Source: Punica granatum
Taxonomy: Eukaryota > Streptophyta > Magnoliopsida > Myrtales > Lythraceae
DNA length: 64,000 bases
Assembly: GCF_007655135.1 (NCBI RefSeq)
Contig: NC_045131.1
Span: forward strand, 31,469,360-31,533,359
Direction of reading: 5' to 3'
Shown here piece after piece: positions 24,935 through 37,175 of this stretch (position 1 is the stretch's first letter; the number at the start of each line of letters is the position of its first letter). Below the pieces are notes generated by a model. That model made no database searches, was not told where the DNA came from, and was given only the letters and a program-made list of their open reading frames with translations. The position numbers and the translations under genes are program-made.

Positions 24935-27270
24935 ATGACTATTCCTCCTTCATCTCCATTACTTTATCCTCAATATAGGATTCCTAGATTGATTTCACCA
25001 TCCACCTTTAGACCCATAAATACGTTCGAAACCTCATATTCTCCTTCGGCTCCAACTCTCCCTTTCCATTATCCTTCTCCTTCTACTACCTCTGTTAATG
25101 AAAGGCCTTCTTCTACTTTTGCTCAAATAATTAATTCCTAAGTCAAAAAATTGAAAGGATTCATAGTTAATACCACTGTTCATCTATGTCCTATAGAGTC
25201 AAAATTCGAAAGTCTTCCTCCTTACTAAATTGTGAAAAAGAATCTATCCCAAAAGTTTTAATTTTTTAGTTCATGGTGGGAAAACTAGGGAATTTTATGA
25301 ATTGTCCTTGTAGATACTAATTCAACTCTCATCATAGAAGTACCAGACATGAATAATCCTAATAAGATCTTATATTGCAAGGCCAAAATCATGAAAATCC
25401 TTTTTCCTTCATATTGGAACGCTCCTCTAACCACCCCACGAAAGTTCTTTCAACCCTATTCTCCTCAAACATATGATTACGCAGATTATATTATAGCTTA
25501 GAGTCGAGCCTTTCTTTACTCCGGCTTTGCCCACACAGGGTTTTTTCATTTTAGTGTTAGATATGAAAAATTTTCAAGATGGTTTTACGACTGGTGGGAT
25601 TTTCATGGGGCTCTATTAGAAATTCGGCAACCCAAAACTTACTAAGGATGAAAAATGTTTAGAGATGAAATCACAACTGAGCGAGGAGAACTTAAGACCA
25701 AAGGACTTCACTTTTTTGCTCAATTTTTAGTTCCATGGATTTTTTGTCGGAATTTCAAAATCGAAGGAATCTCTTCGGAAGAATGCCCACGGATTAATCG
25801 CGCATGTGTGTTCATCATTTCCTTAGACTCACTAGACAATCTAAGGTCAAGAGGTGGCCAAGTTGTAAAGAAAAGCTAGCATGTCCACAAGCAGTTCGAA
25901 GATGGATTGATAAACAAAAGACGCTTCTGTTAGATGTCATGAAAAATTCAGAATTTTTGCGAATGAAAGCATAGATGCTAACTCTTCTACACAAGATCGG
26001 CTCTCTCGTAGAAATGCAAGCTCAGGTCCAGAAAATTCATTCTATGTGCAGTCCATAAGGTTCTATTTCCGAGTCCACAGACCCACCAAATGACCCCTTT
26101 CAAGACTCTCAGATTCCCTATGAGCTGTAATCCGAAAGAAGACATGAATAAAGCAAGGCAAGCGATGTATACAAGACTAAAGCAAGACAAGCAATGTAAA
26201 GCTTCAAGATTCCCTGCCGATGGAAGACCATTATTAAATTCACTGTTTCCTTTTACTGTTAAAAGGACATAAGAAAGATATTGACGAAATAAAGGAAATT
26301 TTTGTAAGTATTTCTATTGTTCAAAATTATCTTTTACTATGTCTTATTGGTTTGAAATGAATTATTATCAAAAGGTAAGACATGAAATGTTTTGTTGGAA
26401 TAGATAATCCAAAGAAATCGAAAGACTAAAATTTGAACTTGATTGTTTATTTGCGGCTCTGAGATATTCCCATAATGAAAGTACTGCTTAAAATAACAAA
26501 GTTATTTTCGATCGAATGGATAGAAAGATTAAGATGACAGCTGATACAAAGAGGAAACATGAATAAACTAGGCGATCAATAGGTACATGCATTTGTTAGA
26601 ATTCATTGCATATATCATAACGTTGTACACATTAATGATTTTGAAATCTTGATGAATAGAATAGTCATAAAAATATTAAATTGGTATAAAAGATATAATG
26701 ATTTTTTGCAATTCTATATTGATTCTTCAATATTTTATCTTGCAAGTTTGCCAAGATATCTATTTAATAATCATGAACTTAGTCAAAGACTAATTGAAAC
26801 AATGATGAATGCTTTCCACGAAGAGATTGAAAGATTGAGAAAGAAAGCATAGAAAATGGGAGTCAAGAAAGTAAAAGACTTGGAAGTCAAGAAATTAAAA
26901 GCATAGATAGTGATTGGTTTCAAGGAGACGATGACCCTAAAGAATGAATGAAATGAGTTATAATCAAAGATTAAAAATTTAATGGATCAACTAAATGTAG
27001 ATATGGACGATCTGAATGACAGGATAAAATACGGCAAATTGTTGAGAGAGAGAATAAATAATTTAGAAAGTCTATCAAAAATTTCAAAAATTTATCTAAT
27101 GCCATTATTTGAAAGAGGTAGGCAATTAAACACTTATAAAGAACAATTAAAGCAAGAGTTGTTCTACGTACTTACATTAATAGAAAATAAACAAAAATTA
27201 ATAGAAAATGAAAGGAAAAGGATTTCTTAAATTATTTGCTAGTAATTTCGAATTTTCGTTACTTATAATT
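24935..27270 (+). mobile_element. Endogenous pararetrovirus copy B (Caulimoviridae-like), defective
   Basis: Plus-strand copy of the region downstream of RNase H. It starts with a proline/serine-rich frame (24935-25140, PSSPLLYPQY). A broken region follows with QTYDYADYI and FSRWFYDWWDF near 25470-25600, then a frame at 25655-25879 and the small downstream ORF region (26649-26852 and 26982-27230). It matches the minus strand of 29580-27315 almost throughout, but copy C lacks the part corresponding to about 25510-25830. Stops break every frame. Confidence 0.8.
26649..27230 (+). pseudogene. Pararetroviral small downstream ORF, copy B (broken)
   Basis: Two open pieces, 26649-26852 and 26982-27230, in related frames. 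The first has ILNWYKRYNDFLQFYIDS and RLIETMMNAFHEEIERLRK; the second has MDQLNVDMDDLNDRIKYGK and a long basic helical tail. A stop and a frame change separate them. The predicted product is helical with coiled-coil character and unknown function. Confidence 0.6.
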
Positions 27271-27336
27271 GAATTTTCATTCTTATGTTAACCATTATGA
27301 CACCCAGGTAACAATATAAGTAATAAGAGTTCGAAC

Positions 27337-27932
27337 TTACAAGCAAATAAATGAAGAAATCCTTTTCATTTCATTTTCTATTAATGTAAATCCGTAAAAC
27401 ACTCTTGCTTTAATTGTTTTTTTATAAGTGTTTAATTCCTGACCTTTTTTAAATAACGGCGTTTGATAAACTTTTGAAATTTTTGATAGACTTTTCAAAT
27501 TATTTATTCTCTCTATCAACAATTTGGTGTATTTCATCCAATCGTTCAGATCATCCATATCTACGTTTAAGTGATCCATTAAATTTTTAATCTTTTGGTT
27601 ATAACTCATTTCATTCATGCTTTAGGGCCATCGTCTCCTTGAAACCAATAACTATCTATGCTTTCATTTTCTTCACTTCTAAGTCCTTCACTTTCTTGAC
27701 TCTCATTTTCTACGCTTGCATTTCTCAATCTTTCTATCCTTTCATGGAAAGCATTCATCATTGTTTCAATTAGTCTTTGACTAGGTTCGTGATTATTAAA
27801 TAAATATCCTGGCAAACTTGCATGATAAAATATTAAAGAATCAATATAGAATTGCAAAAGTTCATTATATCTTTTATACCAATTTAATATTTTTAAGACT
27901 ATTCTATTCATCCAGATTTCAAAATCATTCAT
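27337..27932 (-). pseudogene. Pararetroviral small downstream ORF, copy C
   Basis: Two open pieces, 27932-27615 and 27618-27337, overlap by four bases and are in different frames. They match the plus-strand pieces at 26649-27230. The first ends with an acidic stretch including ENESIDSYW; the second starts MNEMSYNQKIKNLMDHLN. This copy is the least damaged of the three. Its function is not recognisable. Confidence 0.6.
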
Positions 27933-29065
27933 GTTTACAATGTTATGATATATGCAATGAATTCTAACAAATGCATGTATTTATTGATAACCTAGTTTCT
28001 TCATGTTTCTTCTTTGTATCTACTATCATCTTAATATTTTTGTCCATTAGATAAAAAATAACTTTGTTATTTAAAGCAATACTTTCATTATGGGGATATC
28101 TTAGAGTCGCAAATAAACAATCAAGTTTAAATCTTAGTCTTTCGATTTCTTTAGAATATTTATTCTAACAAAACATTATGTATCTTATCTTTTGATAATA
28201 ATTCACTTCAAACAAATAAGAGATAGTAAAAGATAATTTTGAACAACAGAAATACTTACAAATCTTCCTTTATTTCGTCAATGATATTTTTTGTACCGAG
28301 CTGAGGAAGCAAGAAAACACATTCAGGGAAAAGGGATACAGGCTTTGAGCAAGGCTAAATTCTAATATAGGATTTTAGGATGTTTTTGGCGATGATCTCT
28401 GCCTCTTTCGTCTATCCTATTTATACAATAGAAAACCAAAACCTTCGATAACTTACACTATTTCTTACTTTACATGCATATGGTCCAAATTAAAAGCAGA
28501 TACATTATTACCCTTTGAATAGAGAAAAGTAAAACAATGAAATAAATAAGGATCTTCCGCTAGCAAGGAATCTTGCAGCTTTACGTCGCTTGTCTTGCTT
28601 TATTCACGTATAGTGAATAAAATAAATATAAAGGGCAGTTTTTGACCGGTTTGATGAGTGGATTATAGCTCATAAGGAATATGAGAGTCCTAAAATGGGT
28701 CATCTGGTGGGTTTGCAGACCTTGAGACTAAACCTTCCGGACTGCACATAGAGTGAATTTTCTAAACTGGAGCTTACATTTCCGCGAGAGAGTCTGCCTT
28801 TTGCAGATTGGCTAGCATCTGTGCTTTCATTTGCAAAAAAATTGAATTTTTTTGTGACATCTAACGAAGGTGTCTTTCATTTATCGATCTATCTTTGAAC
28901 TGCTTGTGGACATGCTTGATCTTGTTTACAACTTGGTCACCACTTGACCTTAGACTATCTAGTGGGCAAAGCTGGAGTAAAGAAAGGCTCGACTCCAAGC
29001 TGTAACATAATCTGCATAATCATATGTTTGAGGAGAATAGGGTTGGGAGAACTTTCATTGGGTGG

Positions 29066-29311
29066 TTATACGAGTGTTCCAATCGGAATAGAAAGGATTT
29101 TCATGATTTTGGCCTTGCAATATAAGATCTTGTTGATATTATTTGTGTCATGTATTTCCATGATGAGAACTAAATCGGTACCTACAAGGATGTATTCATA
29201 AAATTCCTTGGTTTTCCCGCCATAAACTGGAAAATTAGAACTTTTGGGATATATATATTTTTCACAATTTCGTAAGATGGAAGATTTTCGAATTTTGTCT
29301 CTATGGGACAT
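29066..29311 (-). pseudogene. Pararetroviral polyprotein fragment, copy C
   Basis: The frame carries YGGKTKEFYEYILVGTDLV and KILYCKAKIMKIL; a broken copy of the same text lies on the plus strand at about 25200-25400. The region follows RNase H in this arrangement and precedes a QTYDYADY block. I cannot assign it firmly to a movement or capsid domain. Confidence 0.5.
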
Positions 29312-29639
29312 AGATGAATGGTGGCATTAAATATGAATCATTTCCTATTTTTGACTTTGGGATTAACTAGTTGGGCAAAAGTAGAAGAAGGCCTTTCGCT
29401 AGGAGAGGCAGTAGAAGGAGAAGGATAGTGGAAAGGAACAGTTGGAGCTGAAGGAGAATATGAAATTCTTAACGCAGACATGGGTTTAAAAGTAGACAGA
29501 GAAATCAACCTAGGAGTCCTATATTAAGGATAAAGTAATGGAGGCGAAGGAAGAGTAGTAATGGTAGAAGGATTGGGTGATTCCCTTGCGTAAGACTCTT
29601 TAGTCTTGGGAGATCCTTTCGTCGAAGACGTTTTTCCTG

Positions 29640-30200
29640 TAGAAATTCTCTTGTAATAAAATCTGGTAAATAATTAGATTTTCCTCTGATAAGTTCAATT
29701 TCAAAATCAAAACAAGATAAAATTGCTTGCCATCTTGTAAAAATCTATTTGTGAACTAAATTTTGAACATCCTTTTGCAATAGTCCTCTCGCACTTTTAC
29801 GATCAATCCTTAATAAAAACATTTTATTATATAAGTCATCTTCAAATTTTAAAATACATAAAACAATTGATAAAATCTCTTTCTTAATTGTAGAATAATT
29901 TTCTTGTAGCCCTATCCATATCTCGTATTAAAACCTTACAATCAATTCCTTGTCAGGCTGTTGTTTTAAAATTCATCTGTATCCTATGTCTGACGCATCT
30001 GTTTCTATAATGAGACTAGCCTGAGGATGATGTAGTCCTAAGCATGGCAAATGATGTACCTTTTCTTTAACGATTTGTATGGCCTTAGTCATTTTTTCGT
30101 TCCGTGTAGGTGGGTTTTTTCTTAGTCTTTGAAATAAAGGTTTGCAAATTATTCATAAGTTTGGAATAAAATCTAAAACATAATTTAAGCATCCTAAAAA
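29640..30200 (-). pseudogene. Pararetroviral RNase H, copy C (broken)
   Basis: The minus strand reads LIIETDASDIGY in one frame, followed by a stop-interrupted remainder ending with text matching SNYLPDFITREFL. It is collinear with the copy A RNase H at 23125-22640. Confidence 0.7.
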
Positions 30201-30239
30201 TCTTTGATGTTGATTTTTATCTTTAATTTTGTTAGAAAG

Positions 30240-30700
30240 TTTGCTTGAAGACACCATAAATCCGTTTTTCTTAATGATACAGAAGAGTGCATGAAGATGT
30301 TAAAAATGCTGATCAATATCTTTTGAAAACACTAAAACATCATCTATATAAATTATGGTAACTTCCATGTATGGATTAAAAATATCATTCATTATGTTTT
30401 GAAATTCCGAAGGGGCATTTTTGAATCCAAAAGGTATTACTTTCCCTTCGTAGTGTCCAAAGGGTACTATGGAGGTTGTCTTATATCTATCATTTTCGCG
30501 AATTTGCACTTGCCAAAAGCCTGATTTCGTATCGAACTTATAAAAAGTTTTGCATCATATAGTCTTTTTAATAAATCTCTCTCATTAGGTATGGATATCG
30601 TATCCAATTTAATACCTTATTTAATGGTTTGTAATTTATCACTAATTTTGAAGCTCCTATTTCAATTTTCCCTAAAATGCAGCTCAACTCTATGGAGATT
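30240..30700 (-). pseudogene. Pararetroviral reverse transcriptase, copy C (broken)
   Basis: The frame 30509-30300 contains TSIVPFGHYEGKVIPFGFKN and the catalytic YIDDVLVFS (about 30350-30324), classic palm-domain motifs. Upstream and downstream portions are in other frames. Confidence 0.8.
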
Positions 30701-31016
30701 TACTTTTTCGTATTAATCCCTTTTTTTATTAATCGTCAATTTCTTTCATGCAGAGTTTAGTAATTCTTCATTCATCTGACTATGTCTAGATTTCGTAGGA
30801 ATATCTCTTTCGTTAAAATCTTTTTCATAAGGTAAAAAAACTATATGATACTTACGTCACCAAAAGGCATTTGGTATGGTAGGGCTTATCTCTTTTTCAA
30901 ATTTTTCTTGCAAAATTTTTACTTTATCCTGTAAGCTGGTGTTCTATTATTTTTTCCCCTAATTCCTCATTCAGATAATTTAAATGATTTTCTTTTGCTG
31001 TAATTAGATTTATCGT

Positions 31017-31349
31017 TTAAAAAATTGAGCTATTTTGTAAGGTCAAAATATCTTTTTCTTTAACAGGATCTACAAATTCAAAACAAAGAGTTTTCGCTGA
31101 AATATTAGTACTGATTCTTTTAGGCATTGCTTGAAAATGGTATAATCGCGTTAAAAATGACGTTCCTAAAATTATTCCCATAGAAATGTCCTTGACTAAT
31201 ATAAAAGTTGTTTTAAAACAATATTTGTCCTTATAAATATGAGCTTTCGAGATTTTGTAATTAAACCTTGATCCATTATCACCATGAAGCCTTTCAATAA
31301 TTATTTCATAATATTTTATAGGTACTATCCCTTCTTGTAGACAATTCAT
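31017..31349 (-). pseudogene. Pararetroviral aspartic protease fragment, copy C
   Basis: A 110-codon frame with FNYKISKAHIYKDKYCFKT and MGIILGTSFLTRLYHF; the ILGTSFL block is the conserved second half of retropepsin-like proteases. The catalytic DTG/DSG equivalent lies just upstream of the open frame (near 31350-31380), where the text reads ALLDIGADM, so glycine and isoleucine stand in place of the usual DTGA/DSGA spacing. Polyprotein processing is the expected family role. Confidence 0.65.
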
Positions 31350-31900
31350 ATCCGCTCCAATATCTAGTAAGGCTATGGTGTCTAACTTAAAGTCTCCATA
31401 TATTATTACCTTTACTCTTACGTGTCATTTTTGTATGGGTATTGTAGAAATTACATATAGGAATTGGCCTTGAGACTTACGAGTTGCGTCTTGTGCTTCC
31501 TTCACATTTTCTTGGTCTTTACTTTGAAAATCTTTTGAAACTCCTTCGAAAGTGGTAAGAAGATTTTTTATTTTAAAAATTTCATGCCTTAATTCTCTAA
31601 TTTGTCTTGTAATTTCATTTATCTCTTTTTGTAAATCTTGAATTGTAGCGTGTTTACTTTCAGGTTAAATGTGTCAAATATATTTTTAAGGCTGTACATA
31701 ACTATCTCCTTTTCTGATTTATCTTCATCCTTTTCTAAAAGCATTTTTCTAAATTTCATTAATGCTTCTAATCTCTCTCTTGGACTTTTTGTGAATTGCG
31801 AAGGTCTTGATTAGATTCCATCGTTGGCGTGAAAAATTCAGTTTCAGCGGAATGAAAAGAATTTACTACTGGTATCTGAACCAACGCTAGATCTTCAGTG

Positions 31901-32108
31901 AGAGAGTTTTTTGAATAATGCAGACATATTAATTTCTTTCCTCAAAATCTTGTGTTTATTGAAGAGAGTAAGTTTAATTTTAAGTGCCTTTGGGTGCTTC
32001 ATGATCGTCACTGACCAATGGTTTCACTGCCTGTCCCTAGGATTTACTGCCTGGGACCACAACTATCCAGCGAAACACTTTCAAAGCACTTAAATTTATC
32101 ATCATCAT
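31901..32108. other. Spacer between pararetroviral block and hAT element
   Basis: No gene seen. Ends with an ATC repeat that supplied the hAT target site. Confidence 0.5.
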
Positions 32109-34443
32109 TAGGGCCGGCAATATTTGACACGACACGATAATACGACACGGAGTTAAACGGGTATGGAGTTTGACATTTTTTGATATTCGATTTAAACGGG
32201 TTCAACTCGTTTATACACGATTAATAATCATGTCTAAACGGGTTGAACCTGTATAACCCGTTTATACACGATTAAACCTGTTTATTTAGACGTGTTTAAT
32301 CGTGTTATTTAATCGTGTAACCCGTTAACCCGTTTATACACGACTAAACTATCCTTACACTAGTAACCCTAATTTCGAAATTACCTCCTTCCATCCAGAC
32401 TCTAGTTCCATCGATCGTTCTGTTCCAGTGTCCTGCTTCGCCTTCACAGACCTGATTTCCTTCCTGCAAGCATAGTTCCACCCGATTTCCTTCGAAATCG
32501 AAGACAGACCTTATTTCTTGAATTCTTCCAGATCCAGCCTCCATCTGAGTCGAAGACACCTTCGACCGTCCGCTCAGACGACAGTACCTAGACGACGAAG
32601 GCAACCTTCCGCTGTTCGGTCGACAACACCCAGGGTCCCAGACGAAGGCGACCTCACTGCGCCTCCTCGATCTCGGGTCGACCCCGCGACCTCCCTCTCT
32701 GAAGCAAGTTCGATATCACCGTCCTTTGCATTTCTTCTCTAGCAATCGATCATCATCAACGCCGTTCCCTGGACTTGGAGATCTCAGCAACTCGTTACTT
32801 GTCAATGTGCAGGTCTTGTGCTTAAGATTCCACCTCGAGAGGCCCTTGAAAGTTTGAAGTTCATCTTTCCCCCCCGTCAAGGTATCATCTTTCTTGGTTT
32901 TTCATGTGTTGGCCCTTGATCTTGATGTGAAGTCTCGTTTGTTCGATTGCCTATTAACTACTCAAAAACTGTAGAAAGTGATCTTGATGTTAAGAAGTAG
33001 ACGATGACTTATGAGCAATGGCAGCTCGTTCAATCTCGAATCATCTTTGGAATTTCCTCTAGTTGATTCTGTAGCCAACTCTGTTTCCCTGTATTCAACC
33101 GATTTTTCGTACGTGTAGTTGGAAGACTCTGCTCTGCAGGAAGCAGGAACCTTTCTCCTTTCCTTAAAAATCGTATTCTGCTTCTCTACGATTTTTCATG
33201 ATTCACATATCTGTTGCGTTAGAAATCGATCTCTTGCTTAGCAGGCACTTTCCAGGGAAAACTTGTGATGTTTCTAGAGTTTGGGGGAACTCATTTAATG
33301 ACCATGGCCATGGTAATGGCAAAAGCTTTCCAAGGAAAACTTGTGATGTGCTTTGTGTTTTCTGAATTTTCCGGAATTAGCTCAGTTTTTCAGCTATTAC
33401 TTGAACACTAGAAGGATTGTACGTTTCACTTGGAAGGATTTTTTTTTTCTGGTCAGCTGCTTCTCTGTTCTGATTTCTGAATCTGATCATGGATTGTATG
33501 ACTTGTCTTAAGATGAATTTGGCTTCTGGACTGTTTTCATGCGGGTGGAACTGTCCATGTAGTCATTATAAAATACTCAAAGTCAGAATATTACAGCTTT
33601 GATGAGTTGAGAGGCATTCAGATAAAATGGGTCCTTTAATAGGAGAATATGAGGAAGGAGACAAATATAGAGAGGTTATTTTTGGAACAACGATATCATT
33701 GGTGTTGAATTTTATCTTTTTACTTCAGAACTCATGGCCCTGAATGTTGTTCTTTCCAGAAATAGATATTCAAGATTCCCTGAATTTAGAAGTGCCGATG
33801 GAGTCATGTTCATGAGCACCCTACTGTTCCTCAGTTCCTGACATCACCAGATGGTGAGGTCTTGGTTGAACACTTGACAGTACCATTACCAACGGCAAAT
33901 GCCCAAAACTATAAGCTTGGTGCTTTTATGGCTTGGCTCACGAATTTGACTGACATCGGAATATTATAGCTGAGCCAAATGTAAAATACTTATTCTAAAT
34001 TTTGATGTTCTTGTTTGCCAAGGAAATGCCTCTTCATCATAATGTCCATTTTTCTCTCATTTCTAGAATTCAAATAAGTGAAGCTAAGTGTTCTGCGTCT
34101 TGTTATAGCTGCAATCGTGTCTGGATAAACATGACCGGGTAAACGTGTCTGGATAAATGGGTCGTGTAAGCGTGTCCGGATAAACGGGTTGATCGGATAA
34201 ACATGTCGTGTTAACATGTCCGGGTACCAGTTATAATCGTGTCGTGTATACGTGTACCTATTATGACACATTTCCATAAACGAGTTTAAACGTGTCGTGT
34301 ACGGGTTGACACGGATATAACCGTATCATGTACAAACCTGACCCGTTTAATAATCATGTCGTGTACGGGTTATGACTTCGAGGAAACGAACCCGTTTAGA
34401 CACGACACGTATAAACACGACACGATACTAATTGCCACCCCTA
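32109..34443. mobile_element. Non-autonomous hAT element (2335 bp)
   Basis: The ends match as inverted repeats: left TAGGGCCGGCAAT, right (reversed) TAGGGGTGGCAAT. Each is followed by arrays of ACGACACG, AAACGGGT and ACCCGTTTATACACG motifs, the subterminal pattern of a common plant hAT group. ATCATCAT flanks both sides (32101-32108 and 34444-34451), fitting an 8-bp hAT duplication, although the target is itself an ATC repeat. The interior (about 32350-33980) has leader-like and intron-like sequence but no BED finger, DDE core or hATC domain. Confidence 0.85.
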
Positions 34444-34542
34444 ATCATCATCATCATCATCATCATCATTGCTGCTATTACTATTACTACTTCTTGTTGT
34501 AGTAGTAATAGTAATATAGGAGGAGGAGGAGAAGGAGGAGGA
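34444..34542. repeat. Compound trinucleotide microsatellite
   Basis: ATC units, then a short palindrome of ACT/AGT-type triplets (CTATTACTATTACTACTTC and its inverse), then GGA units. Confidence 0.9.
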
Positions 34543-34545
34543 AAC

Positions 34546-35225
34546 TTGTGAATTTATTCAAAACTAGAGCACTATATAACCTCAACTCAGGTATTACTAA
34601 CTATTAAAAGGAGGATGGTAACTTGAAAGGGAGAGAGCAAGCCATAGAGGATGACACCACGCACCACTATATTAGGGGAGGTCACCTTAGGTCTACGCTT
34701 ATAGATTTGTCAACATCTCTATTTGCAATCACAACTACTACTACACTTTGCGACATTATTCTTGCATCAAGGATCCCGACCGACCTCACAAGCATGTCTA
34801 TCAAGCTGAAATCACCTATATTTTTCTATTTCATTGCTCGCAAACCCAACGCAAACCACTATTACCCCTACAAAGATTGCCTATAGCATAAATGCTCGCC
34901 CCGTTCATTCTCTCTAGTAGGTTCACGATTTTCCTTTTATTATTTTAATTTATTTTGTTTTTGAAATTATAAAAAGATCTTTTTATTGTAAAAAATGCCA
35001 TTTTTATGAAAAATTGAGCGGTAAAATTATAAGAAACAAAGTATTTAATATTAGAAAAAATGAACTAAGAAAAGAATTAGGAAAAAAAGTAATTAAAAAA
35101 GGTTAGGTATCAAAATTAGAATTCTGTCTAATAAAAAAATTGATAAAAGGATAAATGTATTATTTGAAAACAAATCAAAGAAAATAATTGAAACAGAACA
35201 ACATTATAGTAGCACATTGTTTCTG
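34546..35225. other. Intergenic DNA, no gene seen
   Basis: AT-rich with one short chance ORF (34623-34886) lacking recognisable motifs. Confidence 0.5.
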
Positions 35226-35309
35226 GTCCATGCCATAGAAGTGGCGAGTGGGTGGATTTTTCCACCCGCAACCAGCATACGATTTGTTTTTTAATTTATA
35301 TATTATTAA
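35226..35309 (+). repeat. Left half of a repeat split by the Mutator-like element
   Basis: Begins TCCATGCCATAGAAGTGG and ends with the 9-bp target TATTATTAA. It continues at 44989-45180 on the far side of the element and matches 45564-45850 as an uninterrupted relative. Confidence 0.75.
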
Positions 35310-35695
35310 GAGTTAAATGTACTTTGTCCGACTTGGGTTTGTCCCTGGCTTATGAAATTTGGGGTTGCTCTAATAGGCATAGGCATTCGCCTTTCGAGTT
35401 TTTGCAATCGTTCTTTATCCCCGACAGTCTGCTGCTCTTCGCCGACCACCAGCATCACTGCGAAACTCCGTGACTGCTCAGCGACCGTCCGCCTTCTCTG
35501 CTCGTCTGCCGCAGTTCACGCTTCTCTACCCGTCCGTCATCCAGCCTTCTTCATCTGATGATTTTCTGATTCTTAACTATTGAGTGCCATTGATTTTCCA
35601 TTGTTGCATCTGATGGTCCAATCGGTTCAATTGAGTGTGTGGGCGTTCTGGGCAGCTTGAAGTAATCATCATCCTCGTCGTCTCTGTGCAATTTA
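35310..35695 (+). repeat. Left terminal inverted repeat of the Mutator-like element
   Basis: Matches the reverse complement of 44315-44979 in order, but lacks about 250 bp present in the right copy (the part near 44700-44890). Confidence 0.8.
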
Positions 35696-35867
35696 CTGTC
35701 CAAAAATTGCTGGTTTGGACGGCGTTCTGGGGATGGCGGGGGAGTCGTTTCAGGGGAGACGGAGTTGCCGACAGCGGCCGCCCCTTCCCAGAGGTCTTTG
35801 CCGCCAGTGTCTCCCCTTTTATTTCGAATCAACAGAGATCTTAGATTGAGATCTCCATCGATTCAAG

Positions 35868-36985
35868 GGTAAAGATTTTTCGTATTCTAATGGCATTGCT
35901 CTTCATTTTCCCATTTTAATACACATTTATTTTTTCTTTAAGTTTTTTCTGGGTATTTTTCTCCCATCATCACAATCCAAAGCTACGAATCGCCATACGC
36001 TACTGTCCAAAGATTTTTCTGGTTTTCTTGATTTTGCAGAGTTGCAGCTATAGTCCATTGCTTTAGCTCCATTTCCAGAAACGAAAGAGAGAGAGTTTTG
36101 CAGGAGAAAGTTTCAAAAGCAAAAATGACTTTTCCATAGTGAGGGTATCACTTTTTTTTATATACATGGACTGGCAACCACGTAAAAATTAATTATTAGA
36201 TGATCTCGGAACATACTAGTGGAAAGAGTGATCACTGGATACGATTCTACATTTTACCTCATCTTTTGGTGGGATTCGACATTGTCCCGGATATTTTCTA
36301 CTTCTTTTTTTTTTCTAAGAAAAAAATTGAAAAGAAATCTCAAAAATCATGTAGTCATTATGTAGGAGATCGAGAGGTATTTAGTGATAATGGGTATTTT
36401 GGTAGTTTGTGTAATTTGAACTTCGTAAAAATTTGATTAGTATAAACCGATGGATTTATTTTTGATTTTAGGGGATAATGATCCTCAACATCATCATCAC
36501 ATTCTGCTGGAATGGATCCTGGTTTTAGATCTCCATTGAATGATCCTTCTTTAGGAATGGATTGGCAGAACATTCCTAGGAATGCTTGGCCGGATTCTGT
36601 TTCAGGATATAGACAATATGATGAGCAGAATTCTGGGTACAAGATCAGATCCAGTATGCCATATGAACCTGTAGCATGTTGATATGTTGGGGAACTGTAG
36701 CATGTTGTATTGGTATTCCTGTGAAATGTTCCAGAAATAAAGGAAATAATGAAGTGATGGGGGCCATATAACAGCTTGGAGATGCCAAAGATGTAATGGA
36801 AGCCGTTCGAAACATTGATGGGTAAAGATTTTTCGTATTCTGATGGCATTGCTCCCATTCTAATACACATTTATTTTTTCTTTAAGTTTTTTCTGGGCTT
36901 TTTTCTCCCATCTTCACAATCCAAAGCTACGAATTGCCATACGCTACTGTCCAAAGATTTTGCCGGTTTTCTTGAATTCCCGTAT
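35868..36985 (+). repeat. Direct duplication of an intron-like block inside the Mutator element
   Basis: About 160 bp starting GTAAAGATTTTTCGTATTCT occurs at 35868-36030 and again at 36821-36985 with few differences. Both begin at a potential splice donor. The second copy ends in CGGTTTTCTTGAATTCCCGTA, whose inverse is present in the right arm near 44287-44310, linking the duplication to the terminal repeats. Confidence 0.8.
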
Positions 36986-37175
36986 GCCTACATTGAATAA
37001 GATCTAATCCTGATAGTTCTTCAAGTAAATTATTATGAATTTCTTTGGGCACTATAGTTTAGTAGATATCTCTGGAAAAGAAGAAACATGGCTGTTTACA
37101 ATAGAGTCAGGGCACTCTGCAGCAACTCAGAGAGGAAGTTCTTTTTTTTCTCCAATGAACACCACAAGTAAGTGC
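36468..37175 (+). pseudogene. Captured exon-like fragments in the Mutator element
   Basis: After a TTTTGATTTTAG acceptor-like site, a serine-rich frame continues as MDPGFRSPLNDPSLGMDW and stops near 36680. A second exon-like piece with GDAKDVMEAVRNIDG ends at a GT donor (about 36820). A third frame at 37035-37170 has SGHSAATQRGSSFFSP and ends near a GTAAGT donor. Short coding blocks set between splice signals inside a Mutator element look like transduplicated host exons (Pack-MULE behaviour). I do not recognise the donor gene or genes. Confidence 0.45.

Larger units (their letters stand above)
27315..31900 (-). mobile_element. Endogenous pararetrovirus copy C (Caulimoviridae-like), longest
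   Basis: Minus-strand copy read from 31900 down: a lysine-rich coiled-coil region, aspartic protease (31349-31017), reverse transcriptase (about 30700-30240), RNase H (about 30200-29640), the proline-rich frame region (about 29580-29330), a following region (29311-28930), and the small downstream ORF (27932-27337). It preserves the most complete gene order in the block. Stops and frameshifts occur throughout, and an internal deletion lies near 28960 relative to copy B. Confidence 0.8.

Noticed and set aside
31869..31885. TGGTATCTGAACC resembles the initiator-tRNA primer-binding site used by pararetroviruses
   Set aside because: It differs at two bases from the usual motif and is on the plus strand, opposite to copy C, within a stretch that reads as coding on the minus strand.
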